Position numbers and translations under genes: made by a program
In this document: in pieces, positions 1 to 13,264 of the stretch
How positions within the stretch are numbered: the stretch's first letter is position 1
Layout of the letters: each line of letters starts with the position of its first letter
The notes under the pieces: generated by a model
What the model was told of the DNA's origin: nothing
The model's database searches: none
What the model saw: only the letters and a program-made list of their open reading frames with translations
From: Tanypteryx hageni
Taxonomy: Eukaryota > Arthropoda > Insecta > Odonata > Petaluridae
Direction: 5' to 3'
DNA length: 64,000 bases
NCBI GenBank assembly: GCA_028673005.1
Contig: CM054113.1
Span: 204,777,504 to 204,841,503, forward strand

Positions 1-1600
1 TTATGTCCTATACAGTTCGCCTTCCTCATTCGCTTTTATCGAATTATTATTAGTATTTCCCAGTTTTTAACTCTTTCTGTCCAATTTATCTTCAGCATTC
101 TTCTCCATGCCCATATTTCGAATCTTCTTTTACATTTGTATTATTTTAATTTACCACCTTCATATTACCTTTTTATACCATCTCTTATTCACTTGTAGTT
201 TCTATTCAATTTATTTCTTTGTCGTTCTCACCTCGATGACCTGCTGATATTTCCAACTCTTCGCGCGTCATTCCCTTCCTCTTCCGTCCAATGCTCTCCT
301 TTTCTTTTTTCCTTTTCTCTCTCTTCTCGCCTTACATCAAGGATTTCCCCTTCCTCTCATCTCCTTGTATATCTTCAGGGATTGGGTTGCCATGAAATAG
401 CGTTGATTTAGTCTCCAATGGCTTGTGCCCATGCCGAGGGGAGGTAATGTTTGGCATTAACACTGATGAAGGCAAGTTGTCGCTGTCCCCCTGTCCTCCA
501 TTTGGAGTCAATTCTCTTGCTGTTGACGCCGTGCTTCACATGGCGAGAATCTGAGAGATTTTTTTTAAATTTTGCTGTAGGCCGTTCTTTTATATTACAA
601 AAATACTCTGAAAATTTTCGTTCTTCATTTGAAAAATTCACCGAAATTTACCTATTTTGCCGAGCAAGTTAACATTTTTCGTGGTTATTGATTTTGCAAA
701 AGACCTCGTATCATATCAGCATAAGTTCACAATTGTGAAATTGAAGAATGCCCAGATTTCTTTAAAACAATATATCACGTGCGTAACGGATCATTTAATA
801 ACAACATCATAACAGAAATGCGATTCCATTTAACTAATGTATGCCTTCATGAGTTACTTAGATCAACCATTTGTATCCTATCTTTCTTGGACATTAATGA
901 AATTATCAATAATTATCGGCGAACGATTTTATATGATAAAATGTTAAAAACTTCTATTTTTAAATTAAATTCAATCCCTATATAAAGGAATTCGAATCTA
1001 AGAAAGACATTAAGCAATTTATATAACTTAAACAATGATCATTACTATTCTTATTCATGGCACATTATAAATTTTTGGAATGGAGATGTTTATAACAGGC
1101 GCATAGAGAGAGATGGTTAGAAAAAACAGATTTAACTGCCATTTTGGATAACTACCTCAAAATAACTTCGGTTTCTTTATTTCTCAACTGTTGCATTATT
1201 CACTGATAAATATTAACAAAACGTATATTACCGCATTGCTACTTCGTCTGAAACGACGTGTTATTTTTGTAATTTTTCTTCTTGAATTCCTATCCATTCC
1301 TTTATGAACAATTTCAAACCTCATCTTTCGGGATTCTTACTTTCTAAAATGCTACAATCGCAGCTTGGTCTACCTTGCCTCACGTTCAAAACGAAAACGT
1401 CCCAGAATCACAGCCCTCAAGATCGAATCCGAGGATTCCGCTTATGTTAGTTATGAATCACCACCGGGAAGCACTCACGAGAACGCGGTTGCATTCCTCT
1501 TTCGGAGAAAGAAGAAGGGAATAGCGAGACAGCCGCCATTCGCTCCTAATTATCGGCACGACCTGATTAATTTCTCCGCTCCCTCTCAAGACGACGCGAT
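1..1600. other. non-coding, AT-rich
   Basis: No gene, RNA or clear repeat is seen. The first 360 bases are moderately pyrimidine-rich. The rest is AT-rich with frequent stops in all frames; short open frames here have no recognisable protein features. Confidence 0.55.
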
Positions 1601-1604
1601 CATC

Positions 1605-2460
1605 CTCTTTCGGGTCTTTTACGATCTTCCTCCCTCCCATTCTCCCTCTCGAACTCCCTCCCCTTCCCCCATCTCCCACTCTCTCTTCCTTCCATTCTCT
1701 CCCCCTCCCCATCTCTCTCTCCTTCCCCCTCCCACTCCCTCCTCCTTCCACTCTCCCCCTTCCATTCCAGCCGAGGAGAAGGCTCGCGCGTATGAATCTC
1801 TTGTCTTTCTTTCCAGCGTGGAAGATAGCGGGGACAGCGAGAAAGGCTCTCTCCCTCTCCCCACTCCCTCTCTCTCTCGCCCTTCCTTCCCTCTCTCTCC
1901 CTCCCCTCCCTCCCTTCCTCTCACTCCCCCTTTATAGCCGTCCTCCTCTGGCTGACTCGCTACCGCTCTTGCGCCGAGAACCACTGCTTGGCGGAGTCGC
2001 GCCAGTCGCCCACAATCGATAATGCAGAGGGAAGCATTGACTCATTTCACCACCTCCTCCTCTCCTCCGTCGCCGTCTCTTTTTCTCTCCTCATCCTCTC
2101 TCTCTTTTCGTTCTCCTCTCTTTCTTAGTCTTTCATCCTTCTCCAACCTCTTGTTCTCCGTCTTCGTTCTTTCCTCTTTCTTTCCCTCATTCATTTCTCG
2201 TTCTTCCCTTTCGCTTTCCTCCCATTCTCTCTTTCCTGTCTGCCCCTGCGTCCCTCTTCTTCAACGCTCTTGTGCTATATTTTCTCTTCCTTTATCCTTC
2301 GCCCTTATTTTTCTTTCCCTCTCACTTCTCTTTCTCTGTTGTTTCTCCTCCTTTGCCTATATCGTTCCTTCTCTAACCCTTTCTCCGTTCTTTTTCGATA
2401 AATTTTCCATTGTATCTCTCAAATATCCCTCTCTTCTCCTCTTGCTTCGCTCAATCTAGT
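1605..2460. repeat. polypyrimidine (C/T-rich) tract
   Basis: The plus strand is dominated by C and T in irregular CTCTCC, TTCC and CCCT units. It is broken by a short mixed GC-rich segment at about 1940-2040. Open frames across it encode only Ser/Pro/Leu-rich low-complexity peptide and are shadows of composition. Confidence 0.8.
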
Positions 2461-5400
2461 TTGTTCTTATCTTTCTTTCGTTTACTCTCCTACCCATCGC
2501 ATTCACATGTCCTGTTAATTCTGGCACCTGCCCATTCAGACTAATTTTTTCTCTCTTATCATTCCGTCTGCCAATCCCTTGCCGGTTCCTTAGTCTTGCT
2601 CTTATCTTCCCATATTCCATCCTGTTTTCTCTCTATGTAACCCATCGTACCTCCAGGTATATTAGATGAACAAGCTAATTCTTTGTAGCCACAAAACATT
2701 AGGCGAACCAGATGAATATTCCATTTACAAAGTAACCGTATTCAAAGATATTTTTACCATTTTTAAAGACAGAGATACGTGAACTACCACTGGGGCTACT
2801 TAATAATTCAAATGAGCATCTGGATTACTCGACCGCTTTCATGTAATGGCAATAGGATTCACCTTGATCATCTAATAACATCGAGGCAAGTCGGAATCCA
2901 CGCATATCTTAAATGTTTATATTTTATCGCATCTCGCATTTCCCCTCCTTTGACGTCAAAAGCGGTCTTTTCTCTCTAGGAATAGATGCACGAAAGAGCC
3001 GTTACAGGGTTCGTGGGGTCAAATCGACCGGCACAGGGAAGTGAGAGGGATGCGCCAGAGATTGGCCATGAGAGAGACACGTGGTGGAAGAGGGGAACGT
3101 GGAAGGCGTGTGTTGCGGGCCGCGTGATCGGTGGATGAATTTGCGAAATAGATGACGATGAAAATAGCGACGAAATGGACACAGAAAGAGAAGCCCTGCT
3201 TTCCTGTAAACGATTTAAAGATCAAGGAAATAGCTCACTACACGAATCTAGACTTTTTAAATATCAATACCCGCAATTTATATAAGTACTGGAGTTATTT
3301 TATAATTACACGCATAGGTATATAAGCTAGAACTTATAAATATTCGCGGAAAATTAGTGTTCGAAAACAAAAGTACATAGTAAAAAGTATGCGATTTAGT
3401 ACTTTCACTGCATTAAGTGACTGCAGTCGCCAAAACTATTTTGCAATTCACCAAGTTAAGGAACTTTGCCCCACAGCCGTCTAAAAGTGTTTATCGTGCA
3501 AAGAGACAAACTTCCCACTCCTTGATTCCACAACCTAACATTGGTCTGTTGAGCCGTTAAGCAAAGGTGCTTTACCCGATGAATAGTAAAAAAATGTCAG
3601 TGACTAAAGTCCCTTTACGCGGTGAAAGGGTTAAGTTAGGGTGACAAGATGAAGGATGAGTTGATCCCCTAACATGTGCGCGTAACAATTTGTTGAAAGT
3701 CATGCGAAAAAATGTGCTGTGACTTAGTGTAGGTATAACATTCAAATGTTTATGTTGGAGAATAAAGGAAAATCGTTCAGACATTGTTAAGAAAAAATCT
3801 AACAGCTCAATTACATAGGCACACCGTGTTGATCAAACTGGATATTGATTTCAAAAACAAAAATTAATTAAAATCTTTTAACTGGCAAAGTATCATATTG
3901 ATTTATGTATAATATTTCGTAAAAAATTTATTTAGTGAGACGAAGATTAACCCTAGCGCAATGAATAAACTCAATGTGACGCTTGATGATAATGAGAGTA
4001 AGTAAACGATAAAAAGATATATCTTTAGGTTGCGAAAGAATGAAAGCATCAAAGATGAACCAAATCGAACTTTTAATAACGCTATATCCTAATGCTAAGT
4101 TTTTAAAGCGTCTCTAACCAATAAATAAACACGGAATAGTATATTCCAAACATTTTAAAGTTTACCTTAAGAAGTGACAGAAAAACTAACAGAGAGCTGA
4201 TAAAGATAACGGAATTTACAGTGAACGGACGCCAATTAAAGTGGATCTCGGGGAGATAATCAGAGAAGGATAAAATCGTGCGGATTATTTTAGAGACTAA
4301 CTATCGCTGCTCTAAACAACCCCAAGAGTAACGTGGGTTCATTAAAAGAGAAGCAAATTGTCTATGAGATAATGACAATTAACGAGAAAATGATTGGATG
4401 GAGTTGGCGAAATAACCAAGGCTTACTGAATGAGCGTAAGGATTTCAATACGGGAGTAGAGAATGGACTGTGAGAATAAGATGATGTCCTCGACGAAAAA
4501 TTTGGATCAGGCGTTCGTACCAATTCGCGAGTCGAATAGAAAAGATAAGCGAAAATGCCAGCTGGAATTGGAGGCGTAGGATGATTATAACTAAGTCCCT
4601 CGGACGACTGAGATTGGGGATTGAAGAAAATTTGGCAGAAGTGTTGAGTTTGCAGGAATTAAGGAATTGTTTGAAAGAGGAGTGAAAAAGGTTGCTGGTG
4701 CGTTAGCATCTTCGCTCAGAAGACGCGCCAATCCCATACACAGTTTCCCAAGAGTCTACCCATCCGTCTGTCCTCCTCTGTATCTCAGGAACTGTTTGTC
4801 GTAGAAGAATGCGATGAACGACATTTTGTTTCTGTCAGCTAGGAAACACCAAGAAAACTATTTTCATTTCCATCCGCCATCTTTAAACAAAATGGCGGCA
4901 ATTTAAAATATTTGCAAGGTTATATTTTGAAAACGCTGCGTCGGAGAAAAAACAATTTTAAAAAATGTCTCGACAAGGGCAGTTTCGAAAAATTATTTTC
5001 AGCTTAGCGAGAATAAATGAGTAGCGCGTAGGGGCAGGGCCCCTAGTATAAGTGAAATTTATAGCTTTTTCGGTCTTTTAAAGAATTGAGGAGATAAATG
5101 TAGGGTGAATACAAATACCTAGAGAAACCTTACTGAAATATATAAGCTGAATTGTTGTAAATTTTGACAGTTTCTGTTTCCTGGCAAAATTCCGAGCGAT
5201 GCTGAGTAAATACGTAGATAACTGGAATTTTGGAGCTCGTTATGTTAAAAGATGAAAGTTTACGTACAAATATTTTTTTCAAAATTAACTGGAGGGATAT
5301 TAAACGATACAAAAGATTTTTGAGAGATAACTGGGGCGCCGATTACTTATAATGAGCTGTCCTCAATGAGAGTTGACCGGAAGAATTAGTAGGCAGATGA

Positions 5401-5705
5401 GAAGTGGATCGCTACAAGTCTTAAAAAGTTGGTCGGAAGAGCAGGGGATCTATGAAGTGATTAAGAGTTTCGAGAGGAAACGCATGTAAGAGTTTCAGTG
5501 CTATTTTTGGATTACTACTCTGAACAGTTAGCCTAGGTAGTTCTATGAGGTGTAAGAGAGCAAGAGAGATTGTTGAACCGCTGTATGTAGTGAGAAATTG
5601 CCCGTAGAAGAAATTTTTTCCAGAGATAATGGTCACATGTGATTCTGGACACCGAAAAATTAGGCTAAATGTTAATGACACAATATGAAAATATCTTCGG
5701 CAGGA
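2461..5705. other. non-coding, AT-rich, no gene seen
   Basis: No credible exon. It contains a palindromic CRE at 2951-2958, and a CCGCCAT/ATGGCGG inverted pair with an 11-base spacer at 4874-4898. The stretch at about 4690-5060 looks like a decayed dispersed repeat, but I cannot assign a family. Confidence 0.5.
2951..2958. promoter_or_regulatory. CRE-type palindrome TGACGTCA
   Basis: Exact match to the CREB/ATF full-site palindrome. No gene start is visible beside it, so its use is unknown. Confidence 0.3.
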
Positions 5706-5714
5706 GTTATGCTG

Positions 5715-6010
5715 AGGATGCCGGTGGTGTAGTGGTTAGGACGCTGGCTGCTACTCGCTTGCTGCTCGAGAGGACAGCGGACACGAAACCTGCGAAAGCA
5801 GGATTTTTTCCAAGGTTGCTCGGCCCTCGGTTTGTGTGGTTGGGGAGATCGCGCAAAGTCAGCGTTCCGTCCTTCGGAAGGGACGTTAAGGCTTTGGCCC
5901 CCTTGGTGCTCTTCGTTAAGAGTAAGCTAATGCCGGCACTGGGTTTCCCTCCTCCCTTGTGTTTTCGGTGCGGAATGGGCTATGGCTATAATAATCCAAG
6001 AGGTTGATTA
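5715..6010 (+). mobile_element. tRNA-derived SINE-like element
   Basis: The head carries an A-box-like pol III element, TGGTGTAGTGGTTAG, at 5724-5738. A B-box is at best degenerate, near 5775-5786. The body has a GGAAGGGACGTTAAGGC segment at about 5876-5892, of a kind that recurs in metazoan SINE bodies (recalled, not searched). The 3' end runs into a short ATAATA-like stretch. No target-site duplication was identified. The open frame across it (5669-6007) is an accident of composition. Confidence 0.55.
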
Positions 6011-6720
6011 ATCAAAAATACACACACAGAAGTCATGCTCAAAACAAAAGGAACGTTAGATCGCAAAGAAATATCTCACAGAAGGGTTGGAAAGACGGCA
6101 CTGGAGGAAAAGTAAGATTGGAAGTAACCTGAACTTTAACACGAGGCTGATTGGGGGCGGCATGCAAAATAAGAACCTCGGCAGAGGGAAAGTGAAGGCG
6201 ATAATCCCCGCAGCGAATCGTAAGCAAGGGAGATCGGTGCAGCAGAGATAGGATTTAGCTGGAAGGGACCAGTTGAACAGAAGACACTGGAGGATTGATT
6301 GGGCGAGGAAGGAGATGAGAAGAGGTTGGTTGAAAAGATAAAGGACCGTTAGTTTGGGGGACAACTAAAGTGTCACAAAGGATGGACCTTGGAGAAAGAA
6401 GCATATGGATATTGCCCATGATGCAAGGCTCTTAATTCATGTTTAAAATATACTTAAATCAGTAAGTTCTGGTTTAATGGTATCAAATGCTTAGGAGATG
6501 GATGGCGGCGAGGCCCTAATCTGAGTACTGAAATGCCTAGCCTTTGGTACTTACGGACCTAACTTTTTCCTACGTTTCTGTGTTAGTTCATGGCTTTAGT
6601 TGGATTGTATTTAAAGTTTCACATACATATACGCTTTTTTTGAATTTTTTAATTTTATGTATACATATTTCTATATTTTGCAAAGGGAGATTTTCGGGTC
6701 TCGCCATGTAGAGATGCACG
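6011..6720. other. non-coding, no feature seen
   Basis: Purine-rich to mixed DNA at 6050-6370, then AT-rich DNA. No gene or repeat structure recognised. Confidence 0.5.
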
Positions 6721-6770
6721 TTGTATGCTCCCGAAGTTTCGCAGTGCTTACAGACTGCATCTTCAGGGGT
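6690..6770 (-). ncRNA. hammerhead-ribozyme-like core (Penelope-type)
   Basis: Read on the minus strand, CTGAAGA (6766-6760) is followed by a 5-bp stem GCAGT/ACTGC and then GAAAC, ending at 6736. This matches the hammerhead layout CUGANGA, stem II, GAAA; the canonical core has U where this has A. Penelope-like elements are known to carry minimal hammerheads in their terminal repeats. A closing stem III and cleavage triplet were not confirmed, so activity is unproven. Confidence 0.5.
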
Positions 6771-7805
6771 TGAAGGGGCGACCGAGATTTTTTGCCAGCA
6801 ATATATACTTACTTCTCTCGCCAACGCTTCAGTTGCCATCATTGGCTGGCCGGTCGCTTGTGAATCCTGATTTGCTATTGCTCTTTCACTTTTGCTTCTG
6901 CATTTTACTGATAACAATTTGTGTGCAATAGATGGGAGTTACCAACTTGTAACGTCATTTTAGCAATAATAAGAGCGGTAATATCATAAATATGCAATTG
7001 CGGTACATAAAGATCATCCTAAGGGCCGCGACGACGAGAAGTAGCCATATAAATGTTTTTTCAAGTGATAGCCAGAGTAGTGACGTGAAAGAAATCATTT
7101 TGTGGAGGAAAAGAGCGGTGGGAATGTTTGAGGCAGCTTGCGGTTTGCAATATGTTGTGGCTACAAGAGGGTGGTGATCCAATACTGAGAGAGATAAATC
7201 GAATGAGTGAGGGATAATGAAGGAGGGTGAAAGGAAAGGAGGTAAGCCAGATAACTGTGAACTCTCTCATCGGTGGCTTACTATGCCTGCGCAGCCCAAG
7301 TGGTGTGTAGGCGAAGCTATACTTTAGAAGGTTTACCAAAGAACACAAAAATGATCAATTTTTATTTATGAATCCATGCACAGAATATTTTTTATAATTG
7401 TTAAATAAAAATAATAAATAATAAACAATGAAAGGTGGCGTGTTTTTGTCTGTGTGTGCTTGTGGACAGCATTTCTCGAAAACCAAGAAACCTAGAGACT
7501 TAAAACTTTGTACATACACATACTAAAGAGACCTTCAGGATGTGCACCTCAGGGCCAGAATTTTGAATTCTTGGTGGGGGTGCCATAAAAATCATATCCT
7601 GACTAGAGGTCCATCTTAATCTTTTGTGAAATTACACAATTTATTTTGAATATTCTTAGCAAATTATCAAATTTGAATCTATATTTAATTTCTTCATGAT
7701 TGAACAAATACCAAAAGCCAATTCTAAGATGTCAGTGTCTATGTATTGTCGTACAACTGAAAATGATATAATACATAATCTTTTGCATACATATATTCAT
7801 TCATC
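6771..7805. other. non-coding, no gene seen
   Basis: Mixed DNA with short open frames on both strands that overlap each other and lack protein features. The sequence around 7440-7560 has the look of old repeat DNA but was not assigned. Confidence 0.5.
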
Positions 7806-7813
7806 GCTTAGCT

Positions 7814-8100
7814 CAGGGGTACGCAAACTGGGGAGCGCGAAGGATTTGACGGGGGCCGCGATCGGTTCTTCTGTCAAAGTGGAACGCGATTCTCAGCAAG
7901 TTGACTAGATCGAGACCGACCAGGTGGCAATTTGTTTTGTCTTTATCAGAGAATATCGAATTTTACGCTTTTGCAATTTTCATATTATGAGAATTTATTA
8001 TAAACAACACAAACATGAGATAATATTAAATTAAAATGGGGGCGCCGCCGTTTTCAGCGATTAAACAAGGGGCGCGGCTTGAAATGTTTGCGCACCGCTG
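7814..8100. mobile_element. hAT-type MITE (287 bp)
   Basis: It starts CAGGGGTACGCAAACTGGGG and ends, on the complementary strand, CAGCGGTGCGCAAACATTTC: imperfect terminal inverted repeats of hAT type. It is flanked by a perfect 8-bp duplication, GCTTAGCT, at 7806-7813 and 8101-8108, as hAT transposases produce. No transposase is encoded, so it is non-autonomous. The intact duplication points to a fairly recent insertion. Confidence 0.9.
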
Positions 8101-8285
8101 GCTTAGCTCATTCGATTTTGTGCTTAATTTTAGACAACGATATTATTAGTATTGGAGAGCGGCAGCTAGTCACCGTACCAATTAAGACGGAGTATTGGTC
8201 ACTTATCTTGAGAATACCTAGAGTTTGAATGAAAATATTTGGGAGTGAAATGAGCATAAAAAATTCGAAACTGTATACCCCGTGA

Positions 8286-8475
8286 ACAGTTGTATAAAAC
8301 TCCTTAAGCCAAAAAAATTGTAGGGTAAGCCCTATGCATTTCGCCCACTAAGTGGGCATCTTCAGCGGAGAACCTGCCTTGGCAGTGAACAAGGTTCAAC
8401 TGCAAAATTTTTTTGGCTTAAGGAGTTTTATACAACTGTTCAACTTGGAGCCAAAGTGATTACGAGCTACCATCT
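8286..8475 (-). mobile_element. Penelope-like terminal fragment with 16-bp duplication
   Basis: This 190-bp insert lies between 16-bp direct repeats (ACTGTATACCCCGTGA at 8270-8285 and 8476-8491). It contains an inverted repeat of about 35 bases (8286-8320 against 8403-8440, few mismatches). A minus-strand hammerhead-like core runs CTGAAGA (8365-8359), stem GCCCAC/GTGGGC, GAAAT (8342-8338). The sequence 3' of the core matches the palindrome at 55.1-55.3 kb, so both belong to one family. A long variable duplication suits target-primed insertion better than cut-and-paste transposition. No reverse transcriptase is present. Confidence 0.7.
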
Positions 8476-8491
8476 ACTGTATACCCCGTGA

Positions 8492-11400
8492 CAAAACCCG
8501 GGTAATTAGCTGTCTGTACATAAAATTACGTTTTTTAAATAATTAATTAAAGTTAAGCTCATATCTAACTCAAAGTCTTCTTAAAATATGAAACGAATTT
8601 ATTGTTCAAGAAGTGTGGGAGAATCAGTAATTCTTGCACCTGGGTTCACGTAACTGTAGTTGCGTCACTGACTCACATGCGTATATACCTCGCTTGAGGA
8701 CGCTTAATTATTGCAAAAAATGCGAAATTTGGGAGAGATTGTGTTTGCTAAAACTTTTAATATATTCTTGAATAAAGAAAAAAACCCTTAAAAACGAAAG
8801 TTATGCATTTCTGATATTTGTAATAGATACCCAAAAATTAAGCTTACCAAAATTTTATATTTTTTGTACTTTTGTACTGTCAATAGAAATGATAAAATTA
8901 CGCTTTTTTATTTTATTCGTCCTTTACCTCGAGAGCATTGAGAGGTCATTTTTTTCCAGAGAGGATAAAGATACGACGATGGTACACGGAGGGAGATACA
9001 TTAGGCGATGGGTGCGGTGCTAGTGGAGGAGAAGTTAGCCGAGAGGTTTTTTGTGGGCGTGGGGAAGGGGAGGGGAGGAAGTGAGGTGAAGTTTTAGAGG
9101 AGTTGGAAGTGTGTGAGCAGGTAGGAGTATGTGCTCGCCGCGAGGAAAGAGAGGTTTCCTGGGATGGTGGAATGAAGGAGAAAGAGAGGAAGAGAAAGGA
9201 GAGAAGATGAGTGAGATAGACGTGCGGGCATCGGGGATAAAGAGAGCGAATGGAAGTTTCGCGGGAGGTGAGAGAAGAAAATCGGGTGATTTTTTTGGCT
9301 TAAAATTCATTATTATTATTATAAGGGCACCGTACGAACGGCGCTTCTTTTTTTACCGGGGAGAAAAATTCCCTCCTCTCGCTACAGACATAAAATTTCT
9401 CGCCTCCATTGCAGTTCTTACGACGTCTCTTACGTTGGCGAATAAATCTTCCGGATTTGGAAGCGTTAGACAGAAACCCATTAAAGTCGCACCCCGAAGG
9501 AATAAATTTTTTCGAGTTTCATTTGTTTGTTTTTTCAATGCATCCGCGCTTCCCAGTATGCAAATTATTTTACAGATTATGCACCTGCACTCGAATTACG
9601 TTCATGAGATCCTTTGTGTCTTTTTTGGTCTCATGCGCGGAGAGAAGAAAAAGTGCACTGCATTTTTAGAGGCATCGATTATGTTTTCTAAAATTTCAAT
9701 TTTTGCTGCTGCAGTGCGATGAAAACTGAGGTCTTTAAGTCCAAAATTCATTCTCTCCAAGTCGCAAGTTATATTTCGTTAGATTCTTTTTTAATTCGCA
9801 CAAAAGCGGTTTGATTTTCACGAATGCAAATTAATCACTCAAACAGATGAAGTGTTATAGTCTTTCCGAACCCCATCGTATTTCTCGCGTTTCTCGATCC
9901 ACTCCCTAATTATAGCCCGGAGTCAAAACTTCTCCCTTTCACGGCACGTGTAATTTCAGGAAACATACCGGGAAGGCGTTCCTCAAACGGCTTTCAGGAC
10001 CCATCAAGGGGGATGCGTTGTCATGGGTTACTTGGATTTTCTCGCTTTTTTAGTCGTGTGACTCAAGCTAGTCCTCTGCTACCTTCCGTACAATCCATCT
10101 CTCTTTCTGACGGTTTATTTTTATTCCTCTCCCACCTGTCTATAAGTACGTAACTTCGCGTCTTCTGACAAGTCACGAAAACTCCGATAGTCTATCTTCA
10201 TAATTGCCGTCATTAAAGCCCTGCATGACTCGGATAACTCTCTGTAGACGTAAAGAGTTTACGAAAACAAGATGTCAGTTTCGTCTCACCTTCGAATAAA
10301 CCACTGCCATTATTATTATCGTATGTTCTTTTAATAATACATTATTTATGCGTGCATTAAAAATTTCTGCTGCATCTAAATTAGCTCGTTACATAAAAAA
10401 TAGACGAAATTGAGACGGTACATCCTTTGCTGCATATGTCGATTGGTCTTGAATGTTTGAGTATTTTAACTCAACGAAAGAAATTTGTAAAGGATATGTT
10501 TCTTTTTTCGCCGATTTCCACCCGAGTAAAGAATAGCAGATGCGACGCATTGTTTGTTGCCTACAGCATGCACTTTTTAGCGAATTATTCCGATTACTCC
10601 CCAGAAGTTGATCCTAAATCTACTAAATTTATACCATATGTTGCTCTAATGTAGAACTATCTGTCCTGGAATTTTGGCGCTTGTAACATACGTCATGTTT
10701 GAATTATTTTGTGCACGGCAGACAGGCAGATGGACGGATGAACCGAATAAAGAAGGGAGTTTTATAGAAACAAGCGCTAAACGACTAAGCGATATCCTTT
10801 TAAGTAGCTCCAACAAATGATTTTCAAAAGGAAATTTCTAAACTAAAGTATGGACGATCAAAACTTCAGCCTTACTACAACGATCCTGTATTGAGACCAT
10901 TTTTCCAGGCCATCAGCCATATGTTGAAATCAGCTGTCTATCTCGCCACTAGAATTAAATTCCTATTTTTCTTTAAAATTCTAGAATGAAATCAATATGT
11001 TGCAGATGTTTGCTGAAATAATAATAAACGACGTCATCGTATCATCTGCTGCGTCATTTTTCCCACAACCACGATTATTTTCACGCAGCTTGGAACTATG
11101 TTATTATCTATCCACTTACTTATTTTTTATATGTTCATAAATGGCAATGGCAAACACATAGGACCTTCATGGTAAGATTCGACTTCCGAATCAGGCGGTT
11201 TCAGAAAGACACTCTGATACCATTTCTGTCGTATTAAATGATGAATGTACAAGCGGCAGTTAGTTCGTCGCGTCTTACATTTTTTAAATAAATCTGGAGA
11301 AATTCCTTGGAGAGCACTTCTTTTTCATGTTGTGTACGAATTTTCACATTCGTCAACACATGCAAACGGGTTTTTCGGGTAGATCCATCTTAATTTTTTC

Positions 11401-12040
11401 TCATTGTGACCTTTTAGGATTCCTTTGAAACAAGTACTTGAGAACAGAAGAGAGAATCCCTTAGTCTCGATCTTTTCCTAATGAAGGTGATTATCAGTCT
11501 CGGTCGCAACCCCTCACTGTCTTCCCTTTCATACATCTGTAGACCCTCTTGCACGAAATTGACACTATATGACGAACAACGACACGATACCGTTTCCTCA
11601 ACCCCATATTCACGAACTCATCTCTCCATTTTCTAGCTGCGACCCGCTACCTCATTCAGTCCACCGATGATGACAACGCTGTTACTGAAAAGCGCGTCAA
11701 GTGTTTTTTTGAAAGTGATTTGTTTCAGAGATTTAAGTATGTGCGTGACTGCGTGTCTGATTCCTTTTATTTTATGTTGAATTTGTTCATATACGGGCGG
11801 CAGTTAGGTTATTATTGCATTCGGGGACGCGAAAATCTCTTAGCGCGCTGTGCGTGTTCAAGATACCTGGTCCCTGGCGCGAATTTTCTCGTAATTATGA
11901 GTGTATTTCGTTTTCTTCATTTTTTTCTGTTGTTTATCAATTTTCCGAATTACTCCAAAAGAGATATTTTTTGCATTATAACTACGTCTTAGTCGTGCCT
12001 ACCGAATTTCTAAAACATTTTACTACTCTTATGCGTCATT
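8492..12040. other. non-coding, no gene seen
   Basis: AT-rich, with a purine-rich patch at about 9030-9260 and a short (ATT)n run near 9308-9322. The 197-residue open frame at 9129-9722 crosses the purine patch and has no domain-like features. Confidence 0.5.
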
Positions 12041-13210
12041 CTTCCATCTCCATGGTGTCTACATACTCCCTCTCTGTCCTTTTGCAGCAGCCGATCCCAT
12101 CCCTTCTGCCATCTCCCTCCACTTCCCAATTCACGCCTCCATTCCTCCAACTTTCATTTTTCCTTCAAATCTCCACTTCCAATGTCTCCCTTCCCTCTCT
12201 GGCTCTCTCTTAGCCTTCTCCCTGTCTTTTCCCTTTTTTATCCTCTCTTGTCACTTCCCCCTTTTTATTTCCATCCCTCCACTCACCACTTCCTCACGTT
12301 TCTCTTCTCCTTTTATTCCCATTCTTTCCCTTCAATTTTTCCTTCCTCATCTATTTTATACTCTCTTACAACCTTTATTTACGTCCTTCCTCTCCATCCC
12401 ATCCTTAATCATGCCCTTTAGCTTTATCTCCTCCCCTTCAGTCTTTACTTCCTCCATTCTATCCTTCCTCTAATCCCTCCTCCCTCTTTCCCTCTCCTTC
12501 CCTCCTCTTCTTCTCTCCCTACTCTCCTCCCTTCCTTTCTCCCCTCTCCTCTCACTCCTCTCCTCCCACCCTCCTCTTTCTTAATAACCTCCCTTTCCTC
12601 CTCTCTTCCCCCTTCTCCTCTCCTCTCACTCCTCCCTTTTTTCTCCCTCTTCTATCACTCCTCCCTTTCTTTCTCCCTATTCTCTCACTCATTTTTCTTA
12701 GTCACCTCACTTTCTTCTTCCTTTCTCCGTTTCTCCTCTTCTCCCTCCTTTCTTCTCACTCCTCCCTCTCCCATCACTCCTCTCCTCCCTAACTCCTCCC
12801 CTCCCTCATTCCTCTCCTCTCTCACGCCTTTCCTCCTCACTCTCACTCCTTTCATTTCTCACTCTCATTCCTCTTTTTTCATCACATCCCTTTCTTCCTT
12901 CCTTTCTCCTCTTTTTCATCCATTCTCTCACTCCTCCCTCTACTCTTCTCTCATTGATCTCCTTCCTCGCTCCTGTTTCTCCTTTCCTTCCTCGATTTTT
13001 TACCCCCGCTTACCCCTAACCGATTCTTTCCTTACTTACGTCACCCCTTCCTTCTGCCTCTCTCACTCCAATCCCCTTTTTGCCTCAATATACTTCTCTT
13101 TCCGAATCCCAACCCCCTCATTCTACCTTTATTATCTCTCGCCCCCTCACTCCTTTTCTCTCCCCCTTTCAATGCACACCCCCTCTTCTCTCCCCCCTTA
13201 ACATCCCATC
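12040..13210. repeat. long polypyrimidine tract, about 1.1 kb
   Basis: The plus strand is overwhelmingly C/T, in variant units such as CACTCCTCCCT and CTCCTCTCC, with isolated A and almost no G. Loosely repeated CTCACTCCTCCC-like units between 12540 and 12970 suggest expansion by slippage or tandem duplication. It is not coding. Confidence 0.9.
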
Positions 13211-13264
13211 CGCACACTGATCGAGCAGAAATATAAGTTTTTTGGGAGAGTGGAGGAGGAGGTT

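Noticed and set aside
1365..1937. 190-residue plus-strand open frame
   Set aside because: More than half is Ser/Pro repeat from the polypyrimidine tract; the rest shows no recognisable domain.
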